Notes: generated by a model not told the origin, from the letters alone. A stretch of DNA of 64,000 bases from Ferruginibacter albus (GCF_020042285.1 NZ_CP083388.1:496001-560000), one strand, 5' to 3'. Positions 45,589-55,570 are shown, counted from the stretch's first letter. Numbers and translations: made by a program.

Positions 45589-45708
45589 ACGGCAAAATAG
45601 TTAGTTAAACAACTATCGTTACCGAAGTTAGTATTTTAATTACACGAATGGAAACGAATTAGGCGAATTTTTTGTGAAGAAAAAATCTTTATCAACCTTG
45701 ATTTAAAA

Positions 45709-47838
45709 TTAACTTACTCCACTACCGCCATCAATCTGATTTTCCGGAGAAACGAAATGAAGCTTTCCGTCTTTATCCTCTGCCATTAAGATCATTCCAT
45801 TGCTTTCGATGCCTTTCATTTTACGAGGAGCAAGATTGGCAACAATTACTACTTGTTTACCAATAATGTCTTCGGGTTGGTAATGCAATGCAATGCCACT
45901 TACAATAGTGCGTTTTTCAAAACCTAGATCTACTTCCAGCTTCAACAGCTTATCTGCTTTTGCAACTTTTTCCGCTGATAAAATAATTCCTGTTCGTAGA
46001 TCGATCTTTGCAAAATCATCAAACTGAATAGTTGGTTTCAATGTTGCAACAGTTGCTGTTAAATTATTTGTTGATGGTTTATTTGTTTCCATCTTTTTAC
46101 TTCTTTCTTTTAGTTTTTCTATTTGTGCTGCTACTTCCGCATCTTCAATTTTCCTGAATAATAATTGCGGCTCACGTAAAGAATAACCAACACTTAACAG
46201 CTTGGATTTGCCTGCATTTTCCCATTCCAGCATTTTGTCTACCACTTTCATCATGTTCAACATTTTCTTAGCAGTGAAAGGCAGGAAAGGGTTAATGAAA
46301 ATGGCGAGATTGGCTGTTAACTGTAAGCATACATGCAAGCAATTATCGATTGATTTTTGAGCTTCTGTTGTCGGTTGTCTGTCATCGTTGGTTTGCTTGG
46401 CAACGATCCACGGTTGTTTATCCTGCATGTACTTATTGCCCTTTCTTGCAAGGTCAATCACTTCAAACAGTGCATCTCTAAAGCGATATTCTTCAAGCAG
46501 ATTTTCAATTTTTGATTTAGAACTTTCGATAGCAGCAAACAATTCTTTATCCGCATTATCGAACACATCAGCATGCAATACCGGAACCTTTCCTTTACAC
46601 AACTTGTGCATCAGCACCCAGGTTCTGTTTATAAAATTCCCGAAAATAGCTACCAGCTCACTATTCACCGCATCCTGGAAACCTTTCCAGGTAAACTCAC
46701 TGTCTTTATTTTCAGGTGCGATGGTAGTTAAATAGTAGCGCAGAGAATCTATCAACATATCACCTCCGTTTTCTTTCTTCACAAAATCATCAATATAATC
46801 CTGCATTTCAATGCTCCATCCACGACTGGTACTCATCTTATCACCTTCCAAATTCATGAATTCGTTGGCAGGAACATTATCCGGCAAAATATTTCCATGA
46901 AGCTTCAACATCACAGGGAAAATAATACAATGGAAAACGATATTATCCTTACCTATAAAATGAACAAGCTTAGTGTCTTTATCATTCCAGTAAGGTTGCC
47001 AATCTTTATTATTATCTAAAGCCCATTGCTTGGTAGCGCTGATATAACCGATCGGCGCATCAAACCAAACATACAATACTTTGCCTTGTGCATCTGTTAG
47101 TGGCACTTTTATTCCCCAATCCAGATCCCTTGTAACAGCACGAGGTTGTAAACCTGCATCCAGCCAGCTTTTACATTGTCCCAATACATTTGTTTTCCAG
47201 TCTTCTCTATGTTCCGCTAATACCCAATTTTTTAAGAACTCTTCGTGTTTGTTTAACGGCAAGTACCAATGCTTGGTTTGTTTTTTTATAGGAGGATTAC
47301 CGCTTAATGTACTGCGTGGATTTATCAATTGCTCCGGACTTAAAGATGTTCCGCAACGTTCACATTGATCACCATACGCATTTTCGTTTGCACAAACCGG
47401 GCAAGTGCCCACAATATATCTATCTGCTAAAAATGTTTTTGCTTCTTCATCGTAGAATTGTTCAGTTTCTTTTATCTCTAGTTCACCTTTATCATTTAGA
47501 GCTGTAAAAAACTCCTTGGCTGTTTCATGATGAATAGGAGATGAGGTACGATGATAGATATCGAATGAGATGCCCAGATCGCCCATATTACTTTTCAGTA
47601 TCTCATGGTATTTATCTACAATTTCTTTTGGCGTAGTTTTTTCTTTCATCGCCTGGATGGTAATAGCAGCACCATGTTCATCGCTGCCGCATACATATAC
47701 AACGTCTCGCTTTTGTGCACGCAGGTAACGTACATAAGTATCCGCAGGTAAATAAGCGCCTGCTAAATGCCCGATATGCTTAAGCCCGTTCGCATAAGGA
47801 AGGGCTGATGTTATTAAGTATCTCTTAGGTTGTTTCAT
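45709..47838 (-). CDS. metG: Methionine--tRNA ligase
   Basis: It charges tRNA-Met. The ATG at 47838 is preferred (MKQPKRYLITSALPYANG); a TTG nine bases upstream is less likely. The 709-residue protein has the HIGH motif in KHIGHLAG (residues 21-24), four zinc-binding cysteines (CPVCANENAYGDQCERC near 150), KMSTSRG near residue 340, and a C-terminal tRNA-binding OB domain (IDLRTGIILSAEKVAKADKL, then IVSGIALHYQPED), which is often fused in this phylum. Single gene on the minus strand. Confidence 0.96.
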   Translation of the reverse strand: MKQPKRYLITSALPYANGLKHIGHLAGAYLPADTYVRYLRAQKRDVVYVCGSDEHGAAITIQAMKEKTTPKEIVDKYHEILKSNMGDLGISFDIYHRTSSPIHHETAKEFFTALNDKGELEIKETEQFYDEEAKTFLADRYIVGTCPVCANENAYGDQCERCGTSLSPEQLINPRSTLSGNPPIKKQTKHWYLPLNKHEEFLKNWVLAEHREDWKTNVLGQCKSWLDAGLQPRAVTRDLDWGIKVPLTDAQGKVLYVWFDAPIGYISATKQWALDNNKDWQPYWNDKDTKLVHFIGKDNIVFHCIIFPVMLKLHGNILPDNVPANEFMNLEGDKMSTSRGWSIEMQDYIDDFVKKENGGDMLIDSLRYYLTTIAPENKDSEFTWKGFQDAVNSELVAIFGNFINRTWVLMHKLCKGKVPVLHADVFDNADKELFAAIESSKSKIENLLEEYRFRDALFEVIDLARKGNKYMQDKQPWIVAKQTNDDRQPTTEAQKSIDNCLHVCLQLTANLAIFINPFLPFTAKKMLNMMKVVDKMLEWENAGKSKLLSVGYSLREPQLLFRKIEDAEVAAQIEKLKERSKKMETNKPSTNNLTATVATLKPTIQFDDFAKIDLRTGIILSAEKVAKADKLLKLEVDLGFEKRTIVSGIALHYQPEDIIGKQVVIVANLAPRKMKGIESNGMILMAEDKDGKLHFVSPENQIDGGSGVS

Positions 47839-47880
47839 CGGCTGCAAAAATACTTGATAGCAGATTACTAAAAAATAAAA

Positions 47881-47902
47881 AAGCCATCACAGACGTGACG
47901 GC
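47881..47902 (-). terminator. Terminator of the sigma-factor operon
   Basis: Arms AGCCATCAC and GTGACGGCT pair with one mismatch. Read on the minus strand they are followed by a T run (the A/T tract at 47868-47880). It lies 30 bases after the stop codon at 47929. Confidence 0.65.
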
Positions 47903-47928
47903 TTCGCTTGCTTACGAACAAAACAGAA

Positions 47929-49662
47929 CTACCTGTTTATTTTGCTTATTGACGATTGCAGACGGGTTGTCGGAATTTCTTCAAATTGTAATCCTGTTAT
48001 TTCGGTATTATTTATAATGGCTTCCTTTTTAGCCAAGACTGTTTTACCTTTTTTATTAATACCGAAACTAACAATGGTTACTTCTTCTCCAAGCGGTATG
48101 TCTGAAAATATCACCTGGTTTTTTATGGGCATTCCGTCCATTATGGATCGAACGCTTTTAAAGATCAATGTTGTATAATAATTTTTAGCAGTATCATTAA
48201 GTTTTACGATAATTGCTGTTTTCTTTCTTGGGTCATTGCTAAAGCGGTCACAATTGATCCATCCTAGCTGTGTTATATTGATGCTGTACCTGTTTTGTAA
48301 TTGCTGAAAACCATTATTTATAAATTCATCTGCTGGTCTATCCATGATTGTTATTCCCCCCATGTTTTGTTGATCATTACTGTTAGTAACAGTATCAACA
48401 ACTTCAATGGAATCCGAAGACTGCACCAATTGTAAACTTTTTATAGTTGATGTATCGTTTCTGCTTGCCAGTATTGGCAATTGGTATTTACCCGCTTCTT
48501 CTTTCGAAATCCAGACTGTATCACCTATCGCATTATGTGAAAAATCTACTGAATCATTGGTGGGCTGGGCAAAATAACCTCTCCATGAATTTCTAAACCT
48601 GATCTTATAGTAGCCATACTTTTTTAGTAAAAGATTTTTAAATGTTGAACGTGGAATACTTTCGTTTTCTGTGATGATAAAATATCCTATTCTTCCTTTT
48701 TTTGTTTCTTCTATTTTAAACGGTCTGTTTCTGATATCTAATACTTTTACTTCTGTTTTAATTGTTTGCGTAGAAATAGTTTGATATGCTGCAGGCTTAA
48801 GAACTTTTCTCTTCCTTAAAATATTTTTTTCAGTATAGTCGTTTTCCAGTCCTGCTATTGATTTATCAGTTGTTGTTACAGAAAAATATTCATGCTGCGC
48901 TTTCCAGTTAATTTCGCCTGAATTAAGCATTGTGCCTGTAAATAATTGCATTTGAGACATGTCTTTCGTTCCTTCCGGTAGATACCAACGAATGCTTTTG
49001 CCGGGTTTTAGATCAATGGATTTTCCATTTACAAATGCTCTTACTTCAATCATGCCCCCCGTAATTAATTGCTTGTCATTGCTCATTGTAGTAAGATGAT
49101 TCAGCACCATATCGGAAGTTTTATAAAACTCACGTAGAACTATTTTTATTCTGCTATTTCCTCCAAAACTATTAGCCGGTATTAATAAAGATGTTCCTTG
49201 GCTGCCGGTCAAAATAGTGTCTTTATTATTAGCAATTATGAATACCTGTACTTTTTGATAAATATTGTCAGAAAGAGCTTTTAATAGCCCTTGTTTAACA
49301 GGTATAACGGTTGGTGTTGTGATAGTAAGTTCAGGCGTTGATGTATCTGTAATTGGAATAAGATTGTTTACAGAATTTTTATTTGAACCTATTGCCTTAT
49401 TTGCACCGGTAGTTGAGATCGCTTTTTCATTTCCTTTTTTATTGAAAATAAAAATACCGGCTATAACAACTGTTGCGGATGTAATGATCCATGCCCAGTG
49501 ATTGATATTGATCTTCGGAACTTTGGAAGAAGCGGGAGCCGGGTTAGCAGCAGGCAGCATGGTTTGCATCTGTTTCCAATGCGCATCCATGTTGCTTAGA
49601 TCAGGCAACTGCTGATTCTCTAGCTGCTGTAATTTATTTTGTATGTTTTTATCCTGCTGCAT
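47929..49662 (-). CDS. Membrane partner of ECF sigma factor with extracytoplasmic module
   Basis: Translated with a 14-base overlap from the sigma factor gene, this 577-residue protein is a probable anti-sigma-like regulator. Residues 1-50 are a cytoplasmic Q-rich segment (LQQLENQQLPDLSNMDAHWKQM), one membrane helix lies at about 57-75 (WIITSATVVIAGIFIF), and the rest is extracytoplasmic. That part has LIPANSFGGNSRIKIVLREFY, SDMVLNHLTTMSNDKQLITGGMIEVRA, ending with NRYSINITQLGWINCDRFSND. These blocks match the OmpA fusion at 11949-13649. The first block is like the tag of a secreted module. Anti-sigma function is inferred from position. Confidence 0.75.
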   Translation of the reverse strand: MQQDKNIQNKLQQLENQQLPDLSNMDAHWKQMQTMLPAANPAPASSKVPKININHWAWIITSATVVIAGIFIFNKKGNEKAISTTGANKAIGSNKNSVNNLIPITDTSTPELTITTPTVIPVKQGLLKALSDNIYQKVQVFIIANNKDTILTGSQGTSLLIPANSFGGNSRIKIVLREFYKTSDMVLNHLTTMSNDKQLITGGMIEVRAFVNGKSIDLKPGKSIRWYLPEGTKDMSQMQLFTGTMLNSGEINWKAQHEYFSVTTTDKSIAGLENDYTEKNILRKRKVLKPAAYQTISTQTIKTEVKVLDIRNRPFKIEETKKGRIGYFIITENESIPRSTFKNLLLKKYGYYKIRFRNSWRGYFAQPTNDSVDFSHNAIGDTVWISKEEAGKYQLPILASRNDTSTIKSLQLVQSSDSIEVVDTVTNSNDQQNMGGITIMDRPADEFINNGFQQLQNRYSINITQLGWINCDRFSNDPRKKTAIIVKLNDTAKNYYTTLIFKSVRSIMDGMPIKNQVIFSDIPLGEEVTIVSFGINKKGKTVLAKKEAIINNTEITGLQFEEIPTTRLQSSISKINR

Positions 49663-50239
49663 TTACTTTTAATTCGATTTTAGAAAGGTTTTCTAATTTA
49701 GTTTTCAGTAGTTTTTTTGCTTCGCTCACATGCCATTTACTGGTGCCCTCGCTGATGTCTAACTGCTCTGCAATTTGCTTATGTGTAAAACCATCATATA
49801 TGTATAGATTAAACACAGTAGCAGTAGCATTGGGCAGGGTTGAGATCAATTGCTGGATTTCCTTTCCGGATACCCTGTCAAATGCTTCGGGCGCCAGTAC
49901 TATTTCATCTTCAGAAATATAGGATACGGATTGCTTGAAAATGTTTTTCTTTTTACAAAAGTCAATAGCGCAGTTAATTACAATTGTTTTAATCCATGAT
50001 AATAGTTTTCCTTCATCGGTATATTTTACTAAATTTTTAAAAACTCTCAGCATTGCATTATTAAATATAATGCCGGCGCCATCTGCATCCCCACCATAGC
50101 GATAGCATATTTTTATCATTTCAGGATAACAAAGCCGGTACAACTGTTGCTGGGCAACCGTTTCGTTCTTTATGCATCCTTCAATGATTATCTGGAGGTT
50201 GTTGTTCAAAAATTTACGTTGAGTTAAAAATTGATTCAT
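49649..50239 (-). CDS. ECF-type RNA polymerase sigma factor
   Basis: This 196-residue protein has region 2 (QQLYRLCYPEMIKICYRYGGDADGAGIIFNNAMLRVFKNL, SWIKTIVINCAIDFCKK) and region 4 with a helix-turn-helix (LPNATATVFNLYIYDGFTHKQIAEQLDISEGTSKWHVSEAKKLLK), the layout of sigma-70 family group 4. It recruits RNA polymerase to a small set of promoters. It lies at the head of a two-gene operon whose second gene overlaps its end by 14 bases; the second product probably holds it in check. Confidence 0.9.
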   Translation of the reverse strand: MNQFLTQRKFLNNNLQIIIEGCIKNETVAQQQLYRLCYPEMIKICYRYGGDADGAGIIFNNAMLRVFKNLVKYTDEGKLLSWIKTIVINCAIDFCKKKNIFKQSVSYISEDEIVLAPEAFDRVSGKEIQQLISTLPNATATVFNLYIYDGFTHKQIAEQLDISEGTSKWHVSEAKKLLKTKLENLSKIELKVNAAG

Positions 50240-50318
50240 CTAATATATAGAACTATGAAGGAAGGAAAAAGGGTTGGGTATTTTTTAAAAAATATTTTAA
50301 ATAAGCATAAATTAGAGG

Positions 50319-51341
50319 ATGAACCGGAAAAATTTTCTTTCTTCTATTATTCCATTGGGTGCTGTGGCTTCGGGTATGCTTCGGGGAAAGGATATAATTG
50401 AAGAGTCACAGGCAGTTTCGAAAGTTCCTTTGTATTTAAAATCGGGCGACACCATTGGCATTTGCTGCACAGCTGGTTATATTTCTTTAGAAGATACTCA
50501 GCCTGCCATCAATAAATTAAAAGAATGGGGTTTCAAGATCCGGGTGGGCAGCACAATCGGCAAAAGAGACTTTACTTTTGGAGGGACTGATGAAGAGCGG
50601 CTGAACGATTTTCAGCAAATGCTGGATAACAAGATGATTAAAGCCATTATGTGTGCCAGGGGAGGATACGGCGCTATACGGATCATCGATTCAATCGATT
50701 TTTCACGATTCACCAATAATCCAAAATGGATAATAGGCTTTAGCGATGCTACAGTTTTACATTCGCACATCAATAGCAATTACAATATTGCCAGCCTTCA
50801 CTCAAAAATGTGCAATAGTTTTCCTGCTGATTGGAGCACTGCAGAGCCAATACAGATCGATTCCATCGAATCTATCAAAAAATGTTTATGCGGTGATAAG
50901 ATGACTTATACGATTGCCCCGAATACAAATAATAAACAAGGAATTGCAGAAGGCGAATTAATTGGCGGCAATTTAAAAACCCTTGAAACTCTTTCTGGTT
51001 CTATATCTGAAATAAAAACAGCCGGTAAGATCTTATTTGTAGAAGATACCAATGAATATTTGTACAGCATCGACAGAATGTTTTGGAACCTGAAACGAAC
51101 CAATAAGCTATCCAAATTAAAAGCGTTAATTGTTGGTGGATTTAAAACAAAGAATGATGATGCCGGCGAAGAGTTTGGAAAAACAGTGGAACAAATAGTT
51201 TTAGAAAAAGTAAAAGAATATAATTATCCTGTTTGTTTTGATTTTCCTGTTGGGCATCAAAAAAATAATTTTGCGTTGAAGTGTGGAGTAAAACATACAC
51301 TTACCGTTAACTCAACACAATGCACACTAACTGAAACCTGA
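50319..51341 (+). CDS. LD-carboxypeptidase (S66), exported copy
   Basis: S66 enzymes cut the terminal D-alanine of tetrapeptides in peptidoglycan recycling. This copy (340 residues) carries an N-terminal leader with MNRKNFLSSIIPLGAVASG, a signal-like segment not found in the next gene, so it may act in the periplasm. The triad is visible: nucleophile Ser in IIGFSDATVLHSH, Glu in LFVEDTNEY and His in FPVGHQKNNFAL. MCARGGYGAIRIID marks the N-domain. The second copy starts two bases after its stop. Confidence 0.92.
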   Translation: MNRKNFLSSIIPLGAVASGMLRGKDIIEESQAVSKVPLYLKSGDTIGICCTAGYISLEDTQPAINKLKEWGFKIRVGSTIGKRDFTFGGTDEERLNDFQQMLDNKMIKAIMCARGGYGAIRIIDSIDFSRFTNNPKWIIGFSDATVLHSHINSNYNIASLHSKMCNSFPADWSTAEPIQIDSIESIKKCLCGDKMTYTIAPNTNNKQGIAEGELIGGNLKTLETLSGSISEIKTAGKILFVEDTNEYLYSIDRMFWNLKRTNKLSKLKALIVGGFKTKNDDAGEEFGKTVEQIVLEKVKEYNYPVCFDFPVGHQKNNFALKCGVKHTLTVNSTQCTLTET

Positions 51342-51343
51342 TT

Positions 51344-52243
51344 ATGATAATTCCCCCATACTTAAAAAAAGGAGATACAATCGGCATTGCTTGTCCTGCC
51401 GGTTATATGGAAGCAGCAAAAGCGCAAGCCTGCATTGAAACATTGCAGCAATGGGGTTTTCAAGTAATGGTTGGTAAAACCCTGGGAAGCAATTCCGATA
51501 ATTATTTTAGTGGTACTGATGAAGAACGGTTAGATGAATTACAGGCGATGCTGGATGATGAAAGTATTAAAGCTATTCTTTGCGGGCGAGGCGGTTACGG
51601 GGTAAGCCGGATAATTGATAAAATCGATTTTAAAAAATTCAAGCGAAATCCCAAATGGATAATTGGCTTTAGCGATATCACTGTTCTGCATGCTCACTTG
51701 AACAGCAAACTAAAGGTCGCATCGCTTCATGGGCCAATGGCCGGTGCTTTTAACGATAAAAATGAATTTGTACTTTCTTTACAAAAAGCACTAGCCGGTA
51801 AGAAAACAAACTATCACTGTGCAGTTCATTCATTTGATAGGCAGGGAAATGCAACCGGTGAATTGGTTGGCGGAAACTTAGCATTGTTGGTACATTTAAT
51901 TGGCACGGCATCGGATGTCAACACAAAAAACAAGCTTTTATTTATAGAAGATATTGGAGAATATACTTACAATGTAGATAGAATGTTTCATCAATTAAAA
52001 AGAAGCGGTAAGCTGCAAAACCTTGCCGGGCTTATCATTGGTGGGTTTACAGATATGAAAGATACTGTTCGTCCTTTTGGTAAAACAGTATATGAAGTAA
52101 TTAATGATATAGTTCAGGAATATACTTATCCCATCTGCTTTGGTTTTCCTGTAAGTCACGAAAAGGAAAACTACGCTTTAAAAGTAGGAGGGAAATATGA
52201 ATTGAAGGTTGCTAAAACAAAAGTTAGTTTGAAAGAGCTATAA
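51344..52243 (+). CDS. LD-carboxypeptidase (S66), leaderless copy
   Basis: A paralogue of the previous gene, 299 residues, starting MIIPPYLKKGDTIGIACPAGYM without a leader, so probably cytoplasmic. Triad residues are the Ser in IIGFSDITVLHAH, Glu in LFIEDIGEY and His in FPVSHEKENYAL; LCGRGGYGVSRIID matches the first copy. The two genes are separated by two bases and are surely co-transcribed. They are similar over their whole length, so the pair looks like a tandem duplication followed by change of leader. Confidence 0.93.
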   Translation: MIIPPYLKKGDTIGIACPAGYMEAAKAQACIETLQQWGFQVMVGKTLGSNSDNYFSGTDEERLDELQAMLDDESIKAILCGRGGYGVSRIIDKIDFKKFKRNPKWIIGFSDITVLHAHLNSKLKVASLHGPMAGAFNDKNEFVLSLQKALAGKKTNYHCAVHSFDRQGNATGELVGGNLALLVHLIGTASDVNTKNKLLFIEDIGEYTYNVDRMFHQLKRSGKLQNLAGLIIGGFTDMKDTVRPFGKTVYEVINDIVQEYTYPICFGFPVSHEKENYALKVGGKYELKVAKTKVSLKEL

Positions 52244-52286
52244 CTATTTATTTTACGTAAAGCTGCAAAGAAAATACAGATGATCT

Positions 52287-54371
52287 TTATTCATCATCCT
52301 CTTCTATATACACCCTTCTCATCTTCAATTTATTAACCGGCGCAACGATCAGCGGGAATTTTTCTACAGATACATTTGACTGTGATAAGCCAAAGCCTTT
52401 TTCTTCGCTCAATGAAATTTCTTTTAACCAGAAATATAAGCGCATGATCAATCGCTCCATAAATGGCAATTCATTATCCTGCGATAAAAATTTCTCCATT
52501 ACCACAAACTGAAAATCACCAACCATATTATTTTTCTGCTGACTTTCATAACGACTGGTAACATTCACTTCTTTATTCAATACCAGGTCTTCAATAACTT
52601 TTCTAAACATCAAATTCAAACGTGGTGCCATTCTAAAGCCCAGTCTAAATTCAACACGGATAATATCATTCGGAATAATATGGTCAACAATATAGTCGCA
52701 GGTATAAGGATCGTCCAATGTATCCACGTGTACAAACCAATAAATGTCGGCACGTTTAGGTTTGCCGCTTAATATCGAATAAACGATCTTATGTTCTATT
52801 TCTTTAGGATTATTGGCACTTGTTAGATACACCAGGTGCGTAGCATATTTAGGCACAGAAATATCATTGCTCAATTCTTCCAAACGTGGAATATATTCTT
52901 CCAAACGCACAAATTCTACGTAACGGTTTTTGATCTTTCTTGCCCTGAACCATATATACATTACAGCAAATAAAGCACCACCCATGATCAATGTTACATA
53001 ACCGCCATGAGGGAATTTATCTAAGTTGGCAATTAAGAAACTTGTTTCTATAATTAAAAAAGTACCTAAGAAAAGCCAAATCAATAAGGGGCGTATCCTT
53101 CGTGATATCAGGTAGTTGGAAAATAAGATAGTAGTGGCCAACATGCACAAGGTAATTGCCAAACCGTAGGCAGCGCCCATAGCGCCCGAAGTTTGGAATT
53201 TTAATGCCACACCACAGCATCCTAAAAACAATAATGTATTAATGCCGGGAATAAATAATTGCCCTCTTGCTTCAGTAGGATAAACGATCTTCATCTTTGG
53301 CCATAAGTTTAAGCGAATGGCTTCACTAATGAGTGTGAACGAACCGCTGATCAATGCCTGGCTGGCAATAATGGCTGCAGCTGTAGCTATGATAACACCG
53401 GGTAACTGGAACCATGCAGGCATTATGCTGTAAAATACTTTCGATTCAAATAAATGGTTCGATTGATTTTTCAACAACCATGCACCTTGACCGATATAAT
53501 TTAATATCAGGCAGATCTTTACAAATATCCACGACACACGGATGTTGCCTCTTCCACAATGGCCAAGGTCGCTATACAGTGCTTCCGCACCCGTAGTACA
53601 TAAAAATACGGACCCCAATAGCCAGAACCCATTCTTATAGGTAGTCAATAATTTGATAGCATAGTAAGGATTGAATGCTCTAAAAATATCCATACTATCC
53701 GTGATATGTAATATTCCCAGTACTGCCATCATGCTAAACCAAATGAACATGATCGGCCCGAATAATTTACCGATAGATGCAGTACCAAACTGCTGCATAA
53801 AAAACAGGATAGCCAGGATGCCTAAAACGATATATACGATAGTTGTTTGATCAATATTGCTAAACCTGGGCAGGATCTTCAACCCTTCAATAGCAGAAGT
53901 AACAGAGATGGGAGGCGTGATCATACCATCTGCCAGCAGTGCTGCACCGCCGATCATAGCAGGTAATACCAGCCATTTACGTTGTCTGCGCACCAAGGTG
54001 TATAAAGAAAATATACCACCCTCACCGCGGTTGTCTGCCTTTAGTGTAAGAATTACATATTTAAGCGTGGTCTGTAAAGTAAGCGTCCAGATGATGCAGC
54101 TCAATGCACCAATGATTAAGTCTTCGGAGATAATGCGTCCGTTAATAATTTCATCAAAAACGTACAACGGTGAAGTCCCGATGTCCCCGTAAATTATTCC
54201 AAGGGCAACCACCAACCCGGCGGCTGATACCTTATTAATATCAATGTGTTTCGACACGGAAAAGTGTTTTGGTTGAATGCTGTATGGTATAGGTTGAAAA
54301 GCAGACACAAATGTAGATGTAAAATGAACACCAAGCAGCGAAATATTTATAAATCTTGCAGTTAGCAGCAA
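52287..54371 (-). CDS. kup: Potassium uptake protein Kup
   Basis: A large inner-membrane K+ transporter of the KUP/HAK family. The protein is up to 694 residues; a GTG at 54257 (SKHIDINKVSAAG after it) may be the true start because the preceding segment resembles leader. Family blocks are ALGIIYGDIGTSPLYVFDE, LKADNRGEGGIFSLYTLVRR, GGAALLADGMITPPISV, and a series of hydrophobic segments to about residue 480, followed by the cytoplasmic C-terminal domain (YATHLVYLTSANNPKEIEHKIVYSI). No regulatory sequence is obvious. Confidence 0.9.
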   Translation of the reverse strand: MLLTARFINISLLGVHFTSTFVSAFQPIPYSIQPKHFSVSKHIDINKVSAAGLVVALGIIYGDIGTSPLYVFDEIINGRIISEDLIIGALSCIIWTLTLQTTLKYVILTLKADNRGEGGIFSLYTLVRRQRKWLVLPAMIGGAALLADGMITPPISVTSAIEGLKILPRFSNIDQTTIVYIVLGILAILFFMQQFGTASIGKLFGPIMFIWFSMMAVLGILHITDSMDIFRAFNPYYAIKLLTTYKNGFWLLGSVFLCTTGAEALYSDLGHCGRGNIRVSWIFVKICLILNYIGQGAWLLKNQSNHLFESKVFYSIMPAWFQLPGVIIATAAAIIASQALISGSFTLISEAIRLNLWPKMKIVYPTEARGQLFIPGINTLLFLGCCGVALKFQTSGAMGAAYGLAITLCMLATTILFSNYLISRRIRPLLIWLFLGTFLIIETSFLIANLDKFPHGGYVTLIMGGALFAVMYIWFRARKIKNRYVEFVRLEEYIPRLEELSNDISVPKYATHLVYLTSANNPKEIEHKIVYSILSGKPKRADIYWFVHVDTLDDPYTCDYIVDHIIPNDIIRVEFRLGFRMAPRLNLMFRKVIEDLVLNKEVNVTSRYESQQKNNMVGDFQFVVMEKFLSQDNELPFMERLIMRLYFWLKEISLSEEKGFGLSQSNVSVEKFPLIVAPVNKLKMRRVYIEEDDE

Positions 54372-54756
54372 TTCTTTATATTTTTTTTATATGGACGTGC
54401 CCCCAAGCTATCGCAAGGGGTCGGGCTTTCCGCTGCAAGTCCTTGCCGCAGCCCCAACGCACAAATCCTCAGCTGTAGGCTTTCCGCTTTAATCCCTCAC
54501 GCAGGAATTGTTACAGCTAACTTATTAATGAGGCAAGTGTTTAGTAATAGAAATCATGCTAGTAGCATGGGGCTTATCCATTTTTAATAGAGCCGCATTT
54601 TAACAAACTTTATAATTATTCTTTTATAGTTTGGCATTATAATTTCCTCTTCATACAAACATTTCTACATCACTTTATTTACTGAATTAATCGTTGCCCG
54701 GTAAACTATTGTAATACCATTACACTGCTTTCATCATCTCATGTAAAACAATAAGT
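54372..54756. other. Intergenic region with GC-richer segment and small hairpin
   Basis: No gene was found in these 385 bases. Bases about 54395-54510 are clearly GC-richer than the rest and contain the repeated words ggctttccgct (near 54424 and 54478), like dispersed spacer sequence in this phylum. An exact hairpin CATGCTA-g-TAGCATG lies at 54555-54569. The last ~150 bases before the barrel gene are plain A/T-rich leader. Confidence 0.45.
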
Positions 54757-55509
54757 ATGAAAGCCAAAATATTTTTTACAATAATGGTCATATCAGCATT
54801 CACTATTAAAGCCAATGCGCAATTGGCAAAAAATTTAAGCGTTGGCTTAGATGCAGGCGCTTATGTTTACCAGGGAGATCTGGTGCCGGCAGGTTTCGGT
54901 GCGCTTAATTCCTCTTCGTTAGGGATCAGTTTATATGCACAAAAGCCTTTCAGTAATTATTTATCGGTGCGATTGCAATTTGCTGCAGCAAGATTGCAAG
55001 CCAATGAAAGCAAATACAATACCCCCGCATACAGGCAACAGCGAAATTTTTCTTTTACTACTCCATTGAAAGAAATCAGCGGCTTGCTGGTATGGAATAT
55101 TGCCGGTTCCAATTATACCAACTTTGGCATACAGCCTTATATATTTACAGGTATTGGGGTTTCCTTTATTAATACAACAGCCGACTCAAGCAGGATAAAC
55201 AGGGATTATTTTAAAAACAGCAATATAGATACGTTGTTGGCTGCAGATAAAGCACATGGCACACCGGGATCGCTTCCTGTAATTCCTTTGGGAATAGGCG
55301 TTGACATTCCAATATCTGAAAGACTGGCTTTGAATGCAGAAGCTAATTATCGTTTTGCATTTACTGACTATATAGATGGTTTCAGTCGTTCTGCAAACCC
55401 TAACCTGGATGACCATTATTACAGTTTATCGGTAGGATTAAAATACCGGTTTACAGGTGGCGGCAGTTCAGGCAAGGGAGCAGTAGATTGTCCTAAATAT
55501 TTATATTGA
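54757..55509 (+). CDS. Outer-membrane beta-barrel protein
   Basis: A 250-residue protein with signal peptide (MKAKIFFTIMVISAFTIKANAQ) and a chain of alternating strands: LSVGLDAGAYVYQGDL, LGISLYAQKPFSNYLSVRLQFAAARLQ, FGIQPYIFTGIGVSFIN, PLGIGVDIPISERLALNAEANYRFAF and a final YYSLSVGLKYRF, the usual barrel end, then a G/S-rich tail. It resembles the small OmpA-like/porin-like barrels of Bacteroidota. It is transcribed alone, with a perfect terminator hairpin 65 bases after the stop. Confidence 0.8.
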   Translation: MKAKIFFTIMVISAFTIKANAQLAKNLSVGLDAGAYVYQGDLVPAGFGALNSSSLGISLYAQKPFSNYLSVRLQFAAARLQANESKYNTPAYRQQRNFSFTTPLKEISGLLVWNIAGSNYTNFGIQPYIFTGIGVSFINTTADSSRINRDYFKNSNIDTLLAADKAHGTPGSLPVIPLGIGVDIPISERLALNAEANYRFAFTDYIDGFSRSANPNLDDHYYSLSVGLKYRFTGGGSSGKGAVDCPKYLY

Positions 55510-55570
55510 TCCAATATAGATCCAATACCTCCAAGTAATATCCTTTGTAATAAAAACGGGGCTTACAACT

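Noticed and set aside
43430..45604. Plus-strand open frames under the fused beta-oxidation gene
   Set aside because: They are shadows of a strong minus-strand coding gene.
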